From assembly GCA_963847675.1 (NCBI GenBank), contig CAWKAP010000005.1, forward strand, positions 372,001 to 436,000: 64,000 bases of DNA, given 5' to 3'. The translations under genes were made by a program, and so were the position numbers. Positions 37,173 through 46,860 of the stretch are shown one piece after another. Source of the DNA: JADJWR01 sp963847675 (lineage in GTDB: Bacteria > Pseudomonadota > Gammaproteobacteria > Burkholderiales > Burkholderiaceae_F). Within the stretch, counting starts at the first letter, position 1. Each line of letters begins with the position of its first letter. The notes beneath the pieces were generated by a model. That model did no database searches. It saw only the letters and a list, made by a program, of their open reading frames with translations, and was not told where the DNA came from.

Positions 37173-38308
37173 TTCTCAGCTTCCGTCAGCAGGAATTCAA
37201 GTGTGCGCCGGTAGACGTTCTTCAGCGGTTCGAGGTCGGCCAGGCGGATGCACTCGTCGACCTTGTGGATCGTCGCGTTCGTCGGACCGAATTCGACCAC
37301 CTGCGGGCAGATCGATGCGATGAAGCGGCCGTCCGACGTGCCACCGGTGGTCGACAGCTGCGGGCGCCGGCCGACGGTCACTTCGACCGCGGCCGCCAGC
37401 GCCTCGCTCAGACGGCCGGGCTCGGTCAGGAACGGTTGTGCGCCGACCGTCCACGTGATCTCGAAGTCGAGCCGGTGCCGGCGCAGGATTTCCTCGACAC
37501 GCTGCATCAGGGCTGCAGCCGTCGACACCGGCGCAAAGCGAAGGTTGAACTCGACCTCGCAGGTGCCGGGGATGACGTTCAGCGCCCCGGTGCCGGCACG
37601 GACGTTGGAGATCTGGAAGGTCGTCGGTGGAAAGTGGGCGTTGCCGTGGTCCCAGACTTCCGCGGCGAGGTCGGCAAGCGCAGGCGCCGCCAGGTGGACC
37701 GGATTGCGCGCCAGATGGGGATAGGCGACGTGGCCCTGGATCCCCTGAACGACCAGCCGGCCCGACAGCGAGCCGCGGCGGCCATTCTTGATCATGTCGC
37801 CGAGGTGCTCGACAGACGTCGGCTCGCCGACGATGCAGTAATCGATGGCTTCGTCGCGCGCCGTGAGCTGCTCGATGACGGCAACGGTGCCGTCGGTGGC
37901 CGGCCCCTCCTCGTCGGAGGTCAGCAGCAGGGCGATCGAACCGCTGTGATCGGGGTGGGCGCGGACGAATTCCTCGGCCGCAATCGCGAAAGCGGCCACC
38001 GAGCTCTTCATGTCGGAAGCGCCCCGGCCGAACAGTATGCCGTCGCGGACTGCGGGAACGAACGGATCGCTCGTCCACTGATCGCGTGGCCCGGGTGGGA
38101 CGACGTCGGTGTGGCCGGCGAAAACCACCGTCGGTCGCTGCCTGCCGCGACGCAGCCAGAGGTTCGTCGTGCCGTTGCGGGCGATGGTCTCGGCACGAAA
38201 ACCCAGCGGCGCGAGGCGGGCCGCGACCAGCGGCTGGCAGCCCCCGTCCTCGGGCGTGACGGAACGGCAGCCGATCAGTTGTTGCGTCAGTTCGAGGGTT
38301 GCGGACAT
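37169..38308 (-). CDS. dapE: succinyl-diaminopimelate desuccinylase
   Basis: A zinc enzyme that removes succinate from N-succinyl-L,L-diaminopimelate in lysine and peptidoglycan synthesis. The product is 379 residues. Metal-binding motifs are FAGHTDVVPPG, GRGASDMKSS and SDEEGPATDGT, the dimer domain begins at about residue 180 (RRGSLSGRLVVQG), and the end carries STTGGTSDGRFIAS with a last metal histidine in NATIHKVDE. It belongs with dapC and dapD on this strand. Confidence 0.96.
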   Translation of the reverse strand: MSATLELTQQLIGCRSVTPEDGGCQPLVAARLAPLGFRAETIARNGTTNLWLRRGRQRPTVVFAGHTDVVPPGPRDQWTSDPFVPAVRDGILFGRGASDMKSSVAAFAIAAEEFVRAHPDHSGSIALLLTSDEEGPATDGTVAVIEQLTARDEAIDYCIVGEPTSVEHLGDMIKNGRRGSLSGRLVVQGIQGHVAYPHLARNPVHLAAPALADLAAEVWDHGNAHFPPTTFQISNVRAGTGALNVIPGTCEVEFNLRFAPVSTAAALMQRVEEILRRHRLDFEITWTVGAQPFLTEPGRLSEALAAAVEVTVGRRPQLSTTGGTSDGRFIASICPQVVEFGPTNATIHKVDECIRLADLEPLKNVYRRTLEFLLTEAEK

Positions 38309-38404
38309 CGGGCACTTGCGACATGCGGCGCGGCGCCGAAGCTTACGGCAGTCCGACGGGCCGCCGGGCGCCAGGCGGAGCGGCTCGGGTTCGAGTGCGC
38401 CGGA

Positions 38405-39544
38405 TCAGATGTTCAGCGTGAACTCCGAGAAGGACGCGGGCTCCGGCTCCTGCTTGGGCGTCGCGGCGGCCGGCGCCTGCTGCACCTTGCCCGAGTTGTT
38501 GATCATCCACAGCAGGTTGTTCTTCGAGTCGGCGGCGGCAAGCGCGTCGTCGCGCGTGATGAGGTCCTTCTGAAGCAGCGTATACAGGCTCTGCTCGAAG
38601 GACTGGCTGCCCGGCGCCAGGCTCCTCTCCATGGCCTCCTTGATTGCCGGCACGTCGCCGCGCTCGATCAGGTCGGTCATGTGGCCGCTGTTCTGCAGGA
38701 TCTCGACGGCCGGCATCCGGCCGCTGCGTTTCGCGCGCAACAGGCGTTGCGACACGATTGCCTTCAGCGATGCGGCCAGGTCCTGGAACAGCGCCTGGCG
38801 CGTCTCCGGCGAGTAGAAGCTGATGACGCGGTTGAGCGCGTGCGAGCTGTTGGTCGCATGCATCGTCGCCACGACCAGATGGCCGCTCATCGAGTAGGCC
38901 ACCGCGGCGCCCATCGTTTCGCGATCGCGGATCTCGCCGATGAACATCACGTCCGGCGCCTGCCGCATCGCGTTCTTCATCGCCACCTGCAGGCTGAGCG
39001 CGTCGGCGCCGATCTCGCGCTGGTTGACGATCGATTTCTTGTTGCGGAACAGGAACTCGATCGGGTCCTCGAAGGTCAGGATGTGACCGCTCATCAGCTC
39101 GTTGCGATGATCGAGCATCGAGGCGATCGTGGTCGACTTTCCGGAGCCGGCCGCGCCGACGACCAGGATCAGTCCGCGGCGCTCGAGCACCAGGTCCTTG
39201 AGCATGTCGGGCAGCGTCAGGCTGTCCAGCCGCGGCACGTCGTGCGGGATGAAACGGATCACCGCCGAGGCGGTACCGCGCTGCAGGAAGGCACTCAGGC
39301 GGAAGCTGCCGAGTCCCTGCACCGGCAGGCCGAGATTCAGTTCACGTTTCTCTTCCAGTTCGCGGAAATGGCTGTCGGTGAGCCGCTCGGCAAGAAGGCC
39401 GATCACCTGCTCGGGAACCAGCCTTTCCTGGTTGACCGGAACGCACACGCCGTTGATCTTGATCGTGACCGGCGAGCCGACCGAAATGAACAGGTCCGAG
39501 GCATTCTTCTCGGCCATGAGCTGGAAAAGCCTATCGAGCGCCAT
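38405..39544 (-). CDS. pilU: type IV pilus retraction ATPase, PilT/PilU family (PilU-like)
   Basis: A hexameric cytoplasmic ATPase for twitching motility, 379 residues. It has Walker A GAAGSGKSTTIASML, Asp box FEDPIEFLF, Walker B APDVMFIGEIRDRETM and the His box HLVVATMHATNSSHALNRV. The N-terminus LMAEKNASDLFISVGSPVTIKING and the extended C-terminus favour PilU over PilT. It stands alone, with no pilT or other pilus gene beside it, inside the dap cluster. The ATG has a strong GGAGGAGG upstream. Confidence 0.88.
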   Translation of the reverse strand: MALDRLFQLMAEKNASDLFISVGSPVTIKINGVCVPVNQERLVPEQVIGLLAERLTDSHFRELEEKRELNLGLPVQGLGSFRLSAFLQRGTASAVIRFIPHDVPRLDSLTLPDMLKDLVLERRGLILVVGAAGSGKSTTIASMLDHRNELMSGHILTFEDPIEFLFRNKKSIVNQREIGADALSLQVAMKNAMRQAPDVMFIGEIRDRETMGAAVAYSMSGHLVVATMHATNSSHALNRVISFYSPETRQALFQDLAASLKAIVSQRLLRAKRSGRMPAVEILQNSGHMTDLIERGDVPAIKEAMERSLAPGSQSFEQSLYTLLQKDLITRDDALAAADSKNNLLWMINNSGKVQQAPAAATPKQEPEPASFSEFTLNI

Positions 39545-39660
39545 GCCTCCTCCGGTTGGGGTCGCGCGCCTACCTGACTAGCTTACGCAGACGCCTCGCC
39601 GAGGGAAAGCCGGGCGCTTAGGTCGAAAGGACGAATCCGAACCGCTCCTGCGCCGCGCCG

Positions 39661-40491
39661 TCAGCCGCCGTCTACGGCGAGTCGAAGGAGCTCGTTGATC
39701 CCGGTCTTGGCGCGGGTGCGGGCATCGACCTGCTTGACGATCACCGCGCAGTAGAGATTGCAGTTCGCCGCCGGCAGCGAACCGGCAACGACCACCGAGC
39801 CGGCCGGCACCCTGCCGTAGGAGATCTCGCCCGTTTCGCGGTTGAAGATCTTGGTGCTCTGGCCGATGAACACACCCATGCCGAGCACCGAGTTCTCCTC
39901 GACGATCACGCCCTCGACGACCTCGGAGCGGGCGCCGATGAAGCAGTTGTCCTCGATGATCGTCGGATTGGCCTGCAGGGGCTCCAGCACGCCCCCGATG
40001 CCCACGCCCCCGGAGAGATGGACGTTCCTGCCGATCTGCGCACAGGACCCGACGGTGGCCCAGCTGTCGACCATCGTTCCCTCGTCGACGTAGGCGCCGA
40101 TGTTCACGAACGAAGGCATCAGCACCACGTTGCGCGCGATGTAGGCGCCGCGGCGTGCCACCGCCGGAGGCACCACGCGGACGCCGGCCTGGCGGAACTG
40201 CGCCTCGCTCCAGCCGGCGAACTTGGTCTCGACCTTGTCGTAGAAACGGAACGGATCGTCGCCGCCGAAGCCCATGGCCCGGTTGTCCGAGAGGCGGAAA
40301 GACAGCAGCACGGCCTTCTTGGCCCACTGGTGGACGATCCACTGGCCTGCGCGCCTTTCAGCGACGCGCAGTTCGCCCGCGTCGAGGCGGGCCAGGGTGT
40401 CCTCCACCGCGCTGCGGACCGGGCCGGTCGTCGCGGGGCCCAGGCTGGCGCGGTCTTCCCATGCTTGATCGATGATGTCTTGCACTGACAT
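39661..40491 (-). CDS. dapD: tetrahydrodipicolinate N-succinyltransferase
   Basis: DapD transfers succinyl from succinyl-CoA to tetrahydrodipicolinate. The ATG at 40491 gives 276 residues starting MSVQDIIDQAWEDRASL; a longer in-frame extension has no family support. The left-handed beta-helix hexapeptide repeats are seen from VVLMPSFVNIGAYVDEGTMVDSW through SCAQIGRNVHLSGGVGIGGV. The C-terminus is typical. dapC begins 7 bp upstream on the same strand. Confidence 0.96.
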   Translation of the reverse strand: MSVQDIIDQAWEDRASLGPATTGPVRSAVEDTLARLDAGELRVAERRAGQWIVHQWAKKAVLLSFRLSDNRAMGFGGDDPFRFYDKVETKFAGWSEAQFRQAGVRVVPPAVARRGAYIARNVVLMPSFVNIGAYVDEGTMVDSWATVGSCAQIGRNVHLSGGVGIGGVLEPLQANPTIIEDNCFIGARSEVVEGVIVEENSVLGMGVFIGQSTKIFNRETGEISYGRVPAGSVVVAGSLPAANCNLYCAVIVKQVDARTRAKTGINELLRLAVDGG

Positions 40492-40498
40492 GGCGTCC

Positions 40499-41689
40499 TC
40501 AGAGTGAGCGGCCAAACTCGGCGATGCGGTGCGCGGCTTCCATGACTTCCGCTTCCTCCGCGACAAGGGCGATGCGAACGAATCCGGCGCCGGGATTGAG
40601 CCCGTCACAGGTGCGCGAAAGATAGCTGCCGGGAAGCACGGTCACGTTGAACCGTGCATGCAGCCGGCGCGCGAACTCGGCGTCGTCAATCGGCGTGCGC
40701 GCCCAGAGATAGAAGGCGGCGTCCGGCACGGAGGTGTCGAGCACCTGCTGCACGATCGGCGTGGCGTGGCGGAACTTCGACGCGTACTTGCGCCGGTTCT
40801 CGACCACGTGTGCCTCGTCGCGCCACGCAGCGACGCTCGCCGCCTGCACCGCCGGACCGAGCGCCGTGCCATGGTAAGTACGGTAGAGAAAGAAGCTCCT
40901 GAGCACCGCGGCGTCGCCGGCGACGAAACCGGAGCGCAGGCCCGGCGCGTTGGACCGCTTCGACAGGCTTCCGAAGGCGACCAGCCGCTCGAAACCCGTG
41001 CGGCCCAGCGCGGTCGCGGCCTGCAGGCCGCCCAGCGGCGGCGCATCTTCGTCGAAGTAGATCTCCGAGTAGCACTCGTCGCTGGCAATGACGAAATCGT
41101 GGCGGTCGGCCAGCTCGAACAGCGTGCGCCATTCAGGCAGGGCCATCACCCGGCCGTGCGGGTTGCCCGGCGAACACACGTAGACCAGCTGCACCTGCGA
41201 CCAGGTCGCCGCGTCGAGTGCGGAGAAATCCATCCGGAAGCCGTTTTCCGGCGTGCACGGCAGGAACAGCGGCTGCGCACCGGCCAGCAGCGCGGCCCCC
41301 TCGTAGATCTGATAGAAGGGATTGGGGATCACGACGCGCGCGCCACGGCTGCGGTCGACGACAGTCTGCGCAAAGGCAAACAACGCCTCGCGTGACCCGG
41401 CCACCGGCATCACCTGCGTGGCGGGGTCGATCTGCGACAGCCCGTGGCGGCGCGCCAGCCAGGCGGCGATCGACTCGCGCAGTGCGTCGCTGCCGAGCGT
41501 GCTCGGGTAGCTGGCAAGCGTCGGCAGCGCTGCCGTCAATGCATCGAAGAGCAGTTTCGGCGTGGCGTGCTTCGGCTCGCCGATCGACAGGTTGATCGGC
41601 GCCAGGCCGGCCGGCGGCGTATTGCCGGCCAGCAGCTGGCGCAGCCGCTCGAACGGGTACGGCTGCAGGCGCGCGAGGTCGGGATTCAT
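40499..41689 (-). CDS. dapC: succinyldiaminopimelate transaminase DapC
   Basis: A fold-type I pyridoxal-phosphate aminotransferase, 396 residues. Motifs are INLSIGEPKHATP near the start, PNPFYQIYEGAALLAGA, SDECYSEIYFDE and the PLP lysine in SLSKRSNAPGLRSGFVAGD. The presence of dapD 7 bp downstream supports the N-succinyl-diaminopimelate role over other class I aminotransferases. It overlaps queF by 4 bases. Confidence 0.94.
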   Translation of the reverse strand: MNPDLARLQPYPFERLRQLLAGNTPPAGLAPINLSIGEPKHATPKLLFDALTAALPTLASYPSTLGSDALRESIAAWLARRHGLSQIDPATQVMPVAGSREALFAFAQTVVDRSRGARVVIPNPFYQIYEGAALLAGAQPLFLPCTPENGFRMDFSALDAATWSQVQLVYVCSPGNPHGRVMALPEWRTLFELADRHDFVIASDECYSEIYFDEDAPPLGGLQAATALGRTGFERLVAFGSLSKRSNAPGLRSGFVAGDAAVLRSFFLYRTYHGTALGPAVQAASVAAWRDEAHVVENRRKYASKFRHATPIVQQVLDTSVPDAAFYLWARTPIDDAEFARRLHARFNVTVLPGSYLSRTCDGLNPGAGFVRIALVAEEAEVMEAAHRIAEFGRSL

Positions 41690-42105
41690 CCCCGCACGCT
41701 CGACGACGGCTCGAAGCGCGTCAGCTCGATGTGTGGCGCGGGCTTCCAGCCGCGCTTGCGGTGTTCCGCCACCACGGTCGTGAAGATGCCGCCGCGAACG
41801 TACCAGCGCGCCGTCAGGCGCAGGAATCGCGGCTTGAGCGCGCGAACGAGGTCGTCGACGATGACATTCGTCACCGCCTCGTGGAACACGCCCTTGTCCC
41901 GGTACGACCAGGCGTAGAGCTTGAGGCTCTTCAGCTCGACGTTGCGCGCGTCAGGCACGTAGTCGAGTACCAGGGTCGCGAAATCCGGCTGCCCCGTCAG
42001 CGGGCACAGGCAGGTGAACTCGGGAATCTCGATGTGGACCAGGTAGTCGCGCTCTGGACTCGGATTCGCGAAAGTGTCCAGCGTCGCTGCGGGACGGGTG
42101 GCCAT
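41686..42105 (-). CDS. queF: NADPH-dependent 7-cyano-7-deazaguanine reductase QueF
   Basis: QueF reduces preQ0 to preQ1 in queuosine synthesis. The 139-residue product is the short unimodular type. It has the substrate cysteine segment FTCLCPLTGQPDF and the QueF motif ELKSLKLYAWSYRDKGVFHE, and ends with WYVRGGIF. It is the first gene of the minus-strand dap group, with a 4-base overlap to dapC and a TATAAT box about 42 bases upstream. No preQ1 riboswitch was recognised in the short leader. Confidence 0.95.
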   Translation of the reverse strand: MATRPAATLDTFANPSPERDYLVHIEIPEFTCLCPLTGQPDFATLVLDYVPDARNVELKSLKLYAWSYRDKGVFHEAVTNVIVDDLVRALKPRFLRLTARWYVRGGIFTTVVAEHRKRGWKPAPHIELTRFEPSSSVRG

Positions 42106-42146
42106 CGGCGCGCCCTGACTGAAGAGTGATGTGAGTGGCGGGCAGT

Positions 42147-42152
42147 ATTATA
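42147..42152 (-). promoter_or_regulatory. -10 box upstream of queF-dapC
   Basis: A perfect TATAAT on the minus strand about 42 bases before the queF start, in the gap shared with divergent smc. The plus strand of the same site reads TATTAT (42146-42151) and could serve smc. No clear -35 for either. Confidence 0.4.
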
Positions 42153-42229
42153 CGAAGCCATCGCAACAGCCCCGATGCGTCGAAGCCAGAATTCTCCGGC
42201 GGCGCGTCGTCTTCCCGGGAAAACGCAAC

Positions 42230-45200
42230 GTGCATCTTCGGCAGATCAAGCTCGCCGGATTCAAGTCATTCGTCGATCCGACGCAGATCGAAGTACCCGG
42301 CAGCCTGGTCGGCGTCGTCGGGCCCAACGGCTGCGGGAAATCGAACGTCATCGACGCCGTGCGCTGGGTGCTCGGCGAGTCGAAGGCCGCCGAACTGCGC
42401 GGCGAGTCGATGCAGGACGTGATCTTCAACGGGTCGGTGAACCGCAAGCCGGGCGGGCGCGCCAGCGTCGAGCTGGTGTTCGACAATTCCGACGGCCGGC
42501 TGCAGGGCGAGTGGGGCCGCTTCGGTGAAATCGCCGTCCGGCGCGTGCTCACTCGCGACGGCGCATCGAGCTACTACATCAACAACCACAGCGTGCGGCG
42601 GCGCGACGTGCAGGACATGTTCCTCGGCACCGGGCTGGGGCCCCGTGCCTACGCGATCATCGGCCAGGGCATGATCTCGCGCATCATCGAGGCGCGGCCG
42701 GAGGAGCTGCGCGTGTTCCTCGAGGAAGCGGCCGGGGTTTCGAAGTACCGCGAGCGCCGCCGCGAGACCGAGAACCGCCTGCGCGACACCCGGGACAATC
42801 TGACCCGCGTCGAGGACATCCTGCGCGAGCTCGAGGCGCAGATCGACAGGCTGGAAGGGCAGGCCCAGGTTGCGCAGCACTACCAGCAGCTGAAAGCGGA
42901 TCACGACGAGCAGCAGCGGCTGCTGTGGCTGACGCGCAGGTGCGACGCCCAGGCCGAGCAGGACAAGGCGGCGCGCGACATCGAGTTGCGCACCGTTGCG
43001 CTCGAGGCGCACGTCGCCGAGCTGAGAGCTGCCGAGCGCCGCCTCGAGGAAGCGCGCAGCGCGCATTACGCCGGCGCCGACGCACTGCACGAGGCTCAGT
43101 CCGCACTGCTCAACGTCAACGCCGAAATCGGCAAGCTGGAGTCGGAATTGCGCCTGGTCGCCGAAGGCCGCGAGCGGCTCGCCACGCAGGTGGCGACCCT
43201 GACGGCCACGCGCGATAGACGCCTCGGCGAGGAAGCGGATCTGAAGGCGCGTGCCGAAGACCTGACGCGACAGATCGCCGATGGCGAGGCGGGCGTGGCG
43301 CAGGCACAGAGCCGCCTGCTCGAACACGAGACCGGCTTGCCGGATCTCGAGTCGGCCTACGCGGCCGCGCGCGATGCCCTCAGCGCGGCTCGCGCGGCGT
43401 CGGCGCTGGCGGAGCAGGCGATCGAAGGAGCGGGCGCGGAACAGCGCGGCATCGACCGGCAGCTTGCTGCGCTCGGCCAGCGGCGCGAGCGACTGAGCGA
43501 GGAGCGCGGCCATCTGGGGGCGCCGGATGAAGCCCGCCTGGCGCAGCTGAAGTCGGAGGCGGAGCGGCTGGAGAGCGAACTGGCGGCCGCGAGCCGGCAG
43601 CAGGAAACGGCGCAGACCCAGCTCGCCAGGGCGCAGGCCGAGCGGCACGCGCTGCTCGAGTCACGCACGCGCGAAACGGATTCGCTGGCAAGGCTCGAGG
43701 CGCGGCTCACCGCGTTGCGCGAACTGCAGTCCAACGTCGAGGCCGACGAAAGGCTCGATCCCTGGCTGCGCGAGCAGGGTCTGGACGCTCTGCCGAGGCT
43801 TTTCCGTCGGATGCAGGTCGATGCGGGCTGGGAAGTCGCCTTCGAGACCGTGCTGCGCGACCGGATCGAGGGACTCGAGGTCGGCCGTCTGGACACGCTG
43901 GCTGCGCTGGCCGGCGACGCGCCGCCGGCGCGAGTCGCGTTCTACACGACTGCCGGGGCGGTCGCCCGCGAGCCGGCGCCATTGGCCGGATTCGCGCGCC
44001 TGAGCGACCGCGTGCGCGGCCACGATGCCGCGCTGGCGGCCGTGCTCGGCGACTGGCTCGCCGGCGTTTTCGTTGCCGACGATCTGGCGCAGGCGCTCGC
44101 CGCGCGCGAGCAGCTGCCGCCGGGCGGCCAGTTCGTGGTGCGCGGCGGCCATCTGGTGTCGCGCTACGGTCTGCGCTTCTACGCGCCGGACGACCGCAAG
44201 TCCGGGCTGCTGGCCCGGCGCCAGGAGATCGAGAACCTGGAGAAGGAGCAGCGCGCCCAGAAGCTGCTCGTGGAGCACGCGGTCGGCGCGCTGGCGCGCT
44301 GCGACGCGGAGCTGCGCGAAGCCACGGCTGCCGAAGAGACGCAGCGCCGGGCGGTGGAGCGGTTCCGCAGCCTGGCGCATGCGCAGCAGCTCGAGATCGT
44401 GCGCCTGTCGGAACTCGTCGAGCGCGTGCGACACCGCGGCGGCCAGATCGAAGCCGAGCTTGCCGAGGTCGACGGGCACGAGCGCGAGCTGCTCGCGCTC
44501 CGTGGCGAGGCGGAGCGGCGCTTCACCGAACTCGACGAGGCACTGGCCGACAAGCAACAGGCGGCGGAGGCGGCGCGCGTCGGGTACGAGGACGCCGACC
44601 GCGCCGCGCGCGAGGGACGCGAGCAGCGCAGCCGACTGGCCGCCGAAGTTCAGCGGCACGAGTTCGAAGTCGGCGCCGCCGGACAGCGGCGCATCGACGT
44701 GCTGCATGCAATCGAGTCGGCCGCGGCCGACGCGTCGCGCCTGCTGCTCGACCAGCAGGCGGCGCAGGCGCAGCTGGCCAGCCTCGACGACACGGCCGCG
44801 CGGACGGGCCTCGATGGTCTGCTGGCGCAGCGGGCGCAGGCCGAGGCGCGCTTGCGCGAGGCGCGCAGTCGCCTCGACGAACTCGCGCAGCAGGTGCGCA
44901 GCGTCGACGAGGAGCGCATGCTGCTCGAGCGCGACGTGCAGCCGCGAAGAGACAAGATCACCGAGCTGCAACTGAAGGAGCAGGCGGCACGGCTGAGCGT
45001 CGAACAGTTCGCTCAGCTGCTGGCCGACGTACACGCCGACGAGGCGAGTCTCAACGAGCGGCTGCAGGCCGCACCGCTGCGCGCTTCCGCGCTGCAGGCC
45101 GAGATCACCCGTCTCGCGGCAGAAATCGAGGCCCTTGGCGCGGTCAATCTGGCCGCGCTGCAGGAGCTCGAGTCGAGCCGCGAGCGCAAGCAGTTCCTCG

Positions 45201-45769
45201 ATTCGCAGTCAGCCGACCTGACTGCGGCGATCGACACGCTCGAGGATGCGATCCGCCGCATCGACCGCGAGACTCGCGAACTGCTGCAGAGCACGTTCGA
45301 CCAGGTGAACGTCCAGTTCGGCCAGTTGTTCCCGAGGCTGTTCGGCGGCGGCGAAGCGCGGCTGCTGATGACGGGAGAGGAGATCCTCGACGCCGGCGTT
45401 CAGGTCATGGCCCAGCCGCCGGGCAAGCGCAACAGCACGATTCACCTGCTGTCCGGTGGCGAGAAGGCAATGACCGCCATTGCGCTCGTTTTTGCGCTGT
45501 TCAAGCTCAACCCGGCGCCGTTCTGCCTGCTCGACGAGGTCGACGCGCCGCTCGACGACCCGAATACCGAGCGCTTCTGCGCGCTGGTGCGTTCGATGAC
45601 CAGTCGCGAGTCCACACCCGGCACGCAGTTCCTGTTCATCACCCATAACAAGATCGCGATGGAGATGGCCGAGCAGCTGATCGGCGTGACGATGCAGGAA
45701 CAGGGCGTGTCGCGCGTCGTGGCGGTCGACATCGACAGCGCAGCCAGGCTCACCGCCGACGCCGCCTGA
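42230..45769 (+). CDS. smc: chromosome segregation protein SMC
   Basis: The SMC ATPase compacts and segregates chromosomes. The GTG at 42230 was chosen because the family starts MHLRQIKLAGFKSFVDPT; upstream in-frame sequence is not conserved. The product is 1179 residues. Walker A GPNGCGKSN is at about 31-39. Long coiled coils cover about 165-500 and 660-1000, around a hinge at about 510-640. The signature LSGGEKAMTA is near 1074 and Walker B LLDEVDAPLDDPN near 1100. zipA and ligA follow, a conserved order. Confidence 0.96.
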   Translation: MHLRQIKLAGFKSFVDPTQIEVPGSLVGVVGPNGCGKSNVIDAVRWVLGESKAAELRGESMQDVIFNGSVNRKPGGRASVELVFDNSDGRLQGEWGRFGEIAVRRVLTRDGASSYYINNHSVRRRDVQDMFLGTGLGPRAYAIIGQGMISRIIEARPEELRVFLEEAAGVSKYRERRRETENRLRDTRDNLTRVEDILRELEAQIDRLEGQAQVAQHYQQLKADHDEQQRLLWLTRRCDAQAEQDKAARDIELRTVALEAHVAELRAAERRLEEARSAHYAGADALHEAQSALLNVNAEIGKLESELRLVAEGRERLATQVATLTATRDRRLGEEADLKARAEDLTRQIADGEAGVAQAQSRLLEHETGLPDLESAYAAARDALSAARAASALAEQAIEGAGAEQRGIDRQLAALGQRRERLSEERGHLGAPDEARLAQLKSEAERLESELAAASRQQETAQTQLARAQAERHALLESRTRETDSLARLEARLTALRELQSNVEADERLDPWLREQGLDALPRLFRRMQVDAGWEVAFETVLRDRIEGLEVGRLDTLAALAGDAPPARVAFYTTAGAVAREPAPLAGFARLSDRVRGHDAALAAVLGDWLAGVFVADDLAQALAAREQLPPGGQFVVRGGHLVSRYGLRFYAPDDRKSGLLARRQEIENLEKEQRAQKLLVEHAVGALARCDAELREATAAEETQRRAVERFRSLAHAQQLEIVRLSELVERVRHRGGQIEAELAEVDGHERELLALRGEAERRFTELDEALADKQQAAEAARVGYEDADRAAREGREQRSRLAAEVQRHEFEVGAAGQRRIDVLHAIESAAADASRLLLDQQAAQAQLASLDDTAARTGLDGLLAQRAQAEARLREARSRLDELAQQVRSVDEERMLLERDVQPRRDKITELQLKEQAARLSVEQFAQLLADVHADEASLNERLQAAPLRASALQAEITRLAAEIEALGAVNLAALQELESSRERKQFLDSQSADLTAAIDTLEDAIRRIDRETRELLQSTFDQVNVQFGQLFPRLFGGGEARLLMTGEEILDAGVQVMAQPPGKRNSTIHLLSGGEKAMTAIALVFALFKLNPAPFCLLDEVDAPLDDPNTERFCALVRSMTSRESTPGTQFLFITHNKIAMEMAEQLIGVTMQEQGVSRVVAVDIDSAARLTADAA

Positions 45770-45795
45770 GGCGTGTGCCGTCGCCATCCGCGGAC

Positions 45796-46851
45796 ATGAC
45801 CGACCTGCACATCGCCCTCGTCGCGGCCGCGCTGGTGGTCCTCGTGCTGCTGTACGGGTGGAGCAAGTGGCAGGAGCGGCGGCAGGTCCGCCGCCTGCGC
45901 GAGCGAATGGGCGTCCCGGATCGCGACCCGCTTCTGGCGCCCGCGGCCGCCGACCGGGACAACGGCGGCAGCCGCATCGAACCGCGCCTCGGCGAACTGC
46001 CCGCGGGCGCAGGCGGAGCCGCTCAGGCCGAGACCGCCGAGCCGCCACACCCGCGACCGCACCTGCCGGGCTGGAGCGAAGATCCAATGCTCGACTGCGC
46101 GCTCGAACTGCGCTGCGCACATGCCGTCGACGGCGTGGCCGTGATCGACGCAACGGCGCCATTGCTGCGCCTCGACTGCGGGCTGCCGGTGCATGTGGTG
46201 GCCTGGGATGCACGCGCCGAGCAGTGGGTGCTGCCCGACCGTTTTGGCTTCTACAGCGAACTGCTGGCCTCGATCCAGATCGCCAGCCGCAGGGGCCGGC
46301 TCGGCGATATCGAGGCATCGAAATTCATCGCCGCCGTGCAGCAGGTGGCGGTGGCACTCGACGCCGACTTCGATCCACCGGAGCTGCCGCTGCTGCGCAG
46401 TCGTGCCGCAGAGCTCGAGGGGCAGATCGCGCAGTTCGACGTGCAGATCGGACTGACGCTGCAGCCCGGCGAAGGCGTCTTCAACCCGGCCCAGGTCCAC
46501 AAGGCAGTGCAGGCGGTGGGGCTCGAGGCGGATGGCGAACGGCGCTGGATGCGGCGCGGCGAGGACGGGTTGCCGCTGTTTGCCGTGCGCCTGACGCCGG
46601 AGTCTGGCCTCCTGCTGGAACTCGATGTGCCCGTCGCGGCTCCGGCGGCATGCCCGTTGCAGGCCATGTTTTCGACGGCGAGCGAGCTGGCCGCGCTGCT
46701 CAATGCACGCGTGGTCGACGATCACGGGCGGCCGATCGCGCCGGGCTCGATCGACGCGATCGAGCCGGCACTGCAACGGCTGTACGAGAAGATGCGCGCA
46801 GCGGACATCGAGCCCGGCTCCGGGCGTGCGCGCCGGCTGTTCGCCTCGTAA
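45796..46851 (+). CDS. zipA: cell division protein ZipA-like
   Basis: ZipA anchors FtsZ to the membrane during division. The 351-residue product has one N-terminal transmembrane helix (about residues 6-22, DLHIALVAAALVVLVLLYGW) followed by a basic segment, a variable linker and a C-terminal FtsZ-binding domain with FDVQIGLTLQPGEGVFNPAQVHKA and an LYEKMRAADIEPGSGRARRLF end. The linker is shorter than in enterobacteria. The call rests on architecture and the smc-zipA-ligA order. The ATG at 45796 was preferred to GTG 45775. Confidence 0.85.
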   Translation: MTDLHIALVAAALVVLVLLYGWSKWQERRQVRRLRERMGVPDRDPLLAPAAADRDNGGSRIEPRLGELPAGAGGAAQAETAEPPHPRPHLPGWSEDPMLDCALELRCAHAVDGVAVIDATAPLLRLDCGLPVHVVAWDARAEQWVLPDRFGFYSELLASIQIASRRGRLGDIEASKFIAAVQQVAVALDADFDPPELPLLRSRAAELEGQIAQFDVQIGLTLQPGEGVFNPAQVHKAVQAVGLEADGERRWMRRGEDGLPLFAVRLTPESGLLLELDVPVAAPAACPLQAMFSTASELAALLNARVVDDHGRPIAPGSIDAIEPALQRLYEKMRAADIEPGSGRARRLFAS

Positions 46852-46860
46852 GCGGGACCG

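Noticed and set aside
37265..39577. A 770-codon open frame on the plus strand opposite dapE and pilU
   Set aside because: It is fully antisense to two well-supported genes, has arginine- and histidine-rich composition typical of GC-rich shadow frames, and shows no motifs.
42106..42145. preQ1 riboswitch before queF
   Set aside because: The leader from the -10 box to the start codon is only about 35-40 bases and lacks the hairpin plus A-rich tail of preQ1-I.
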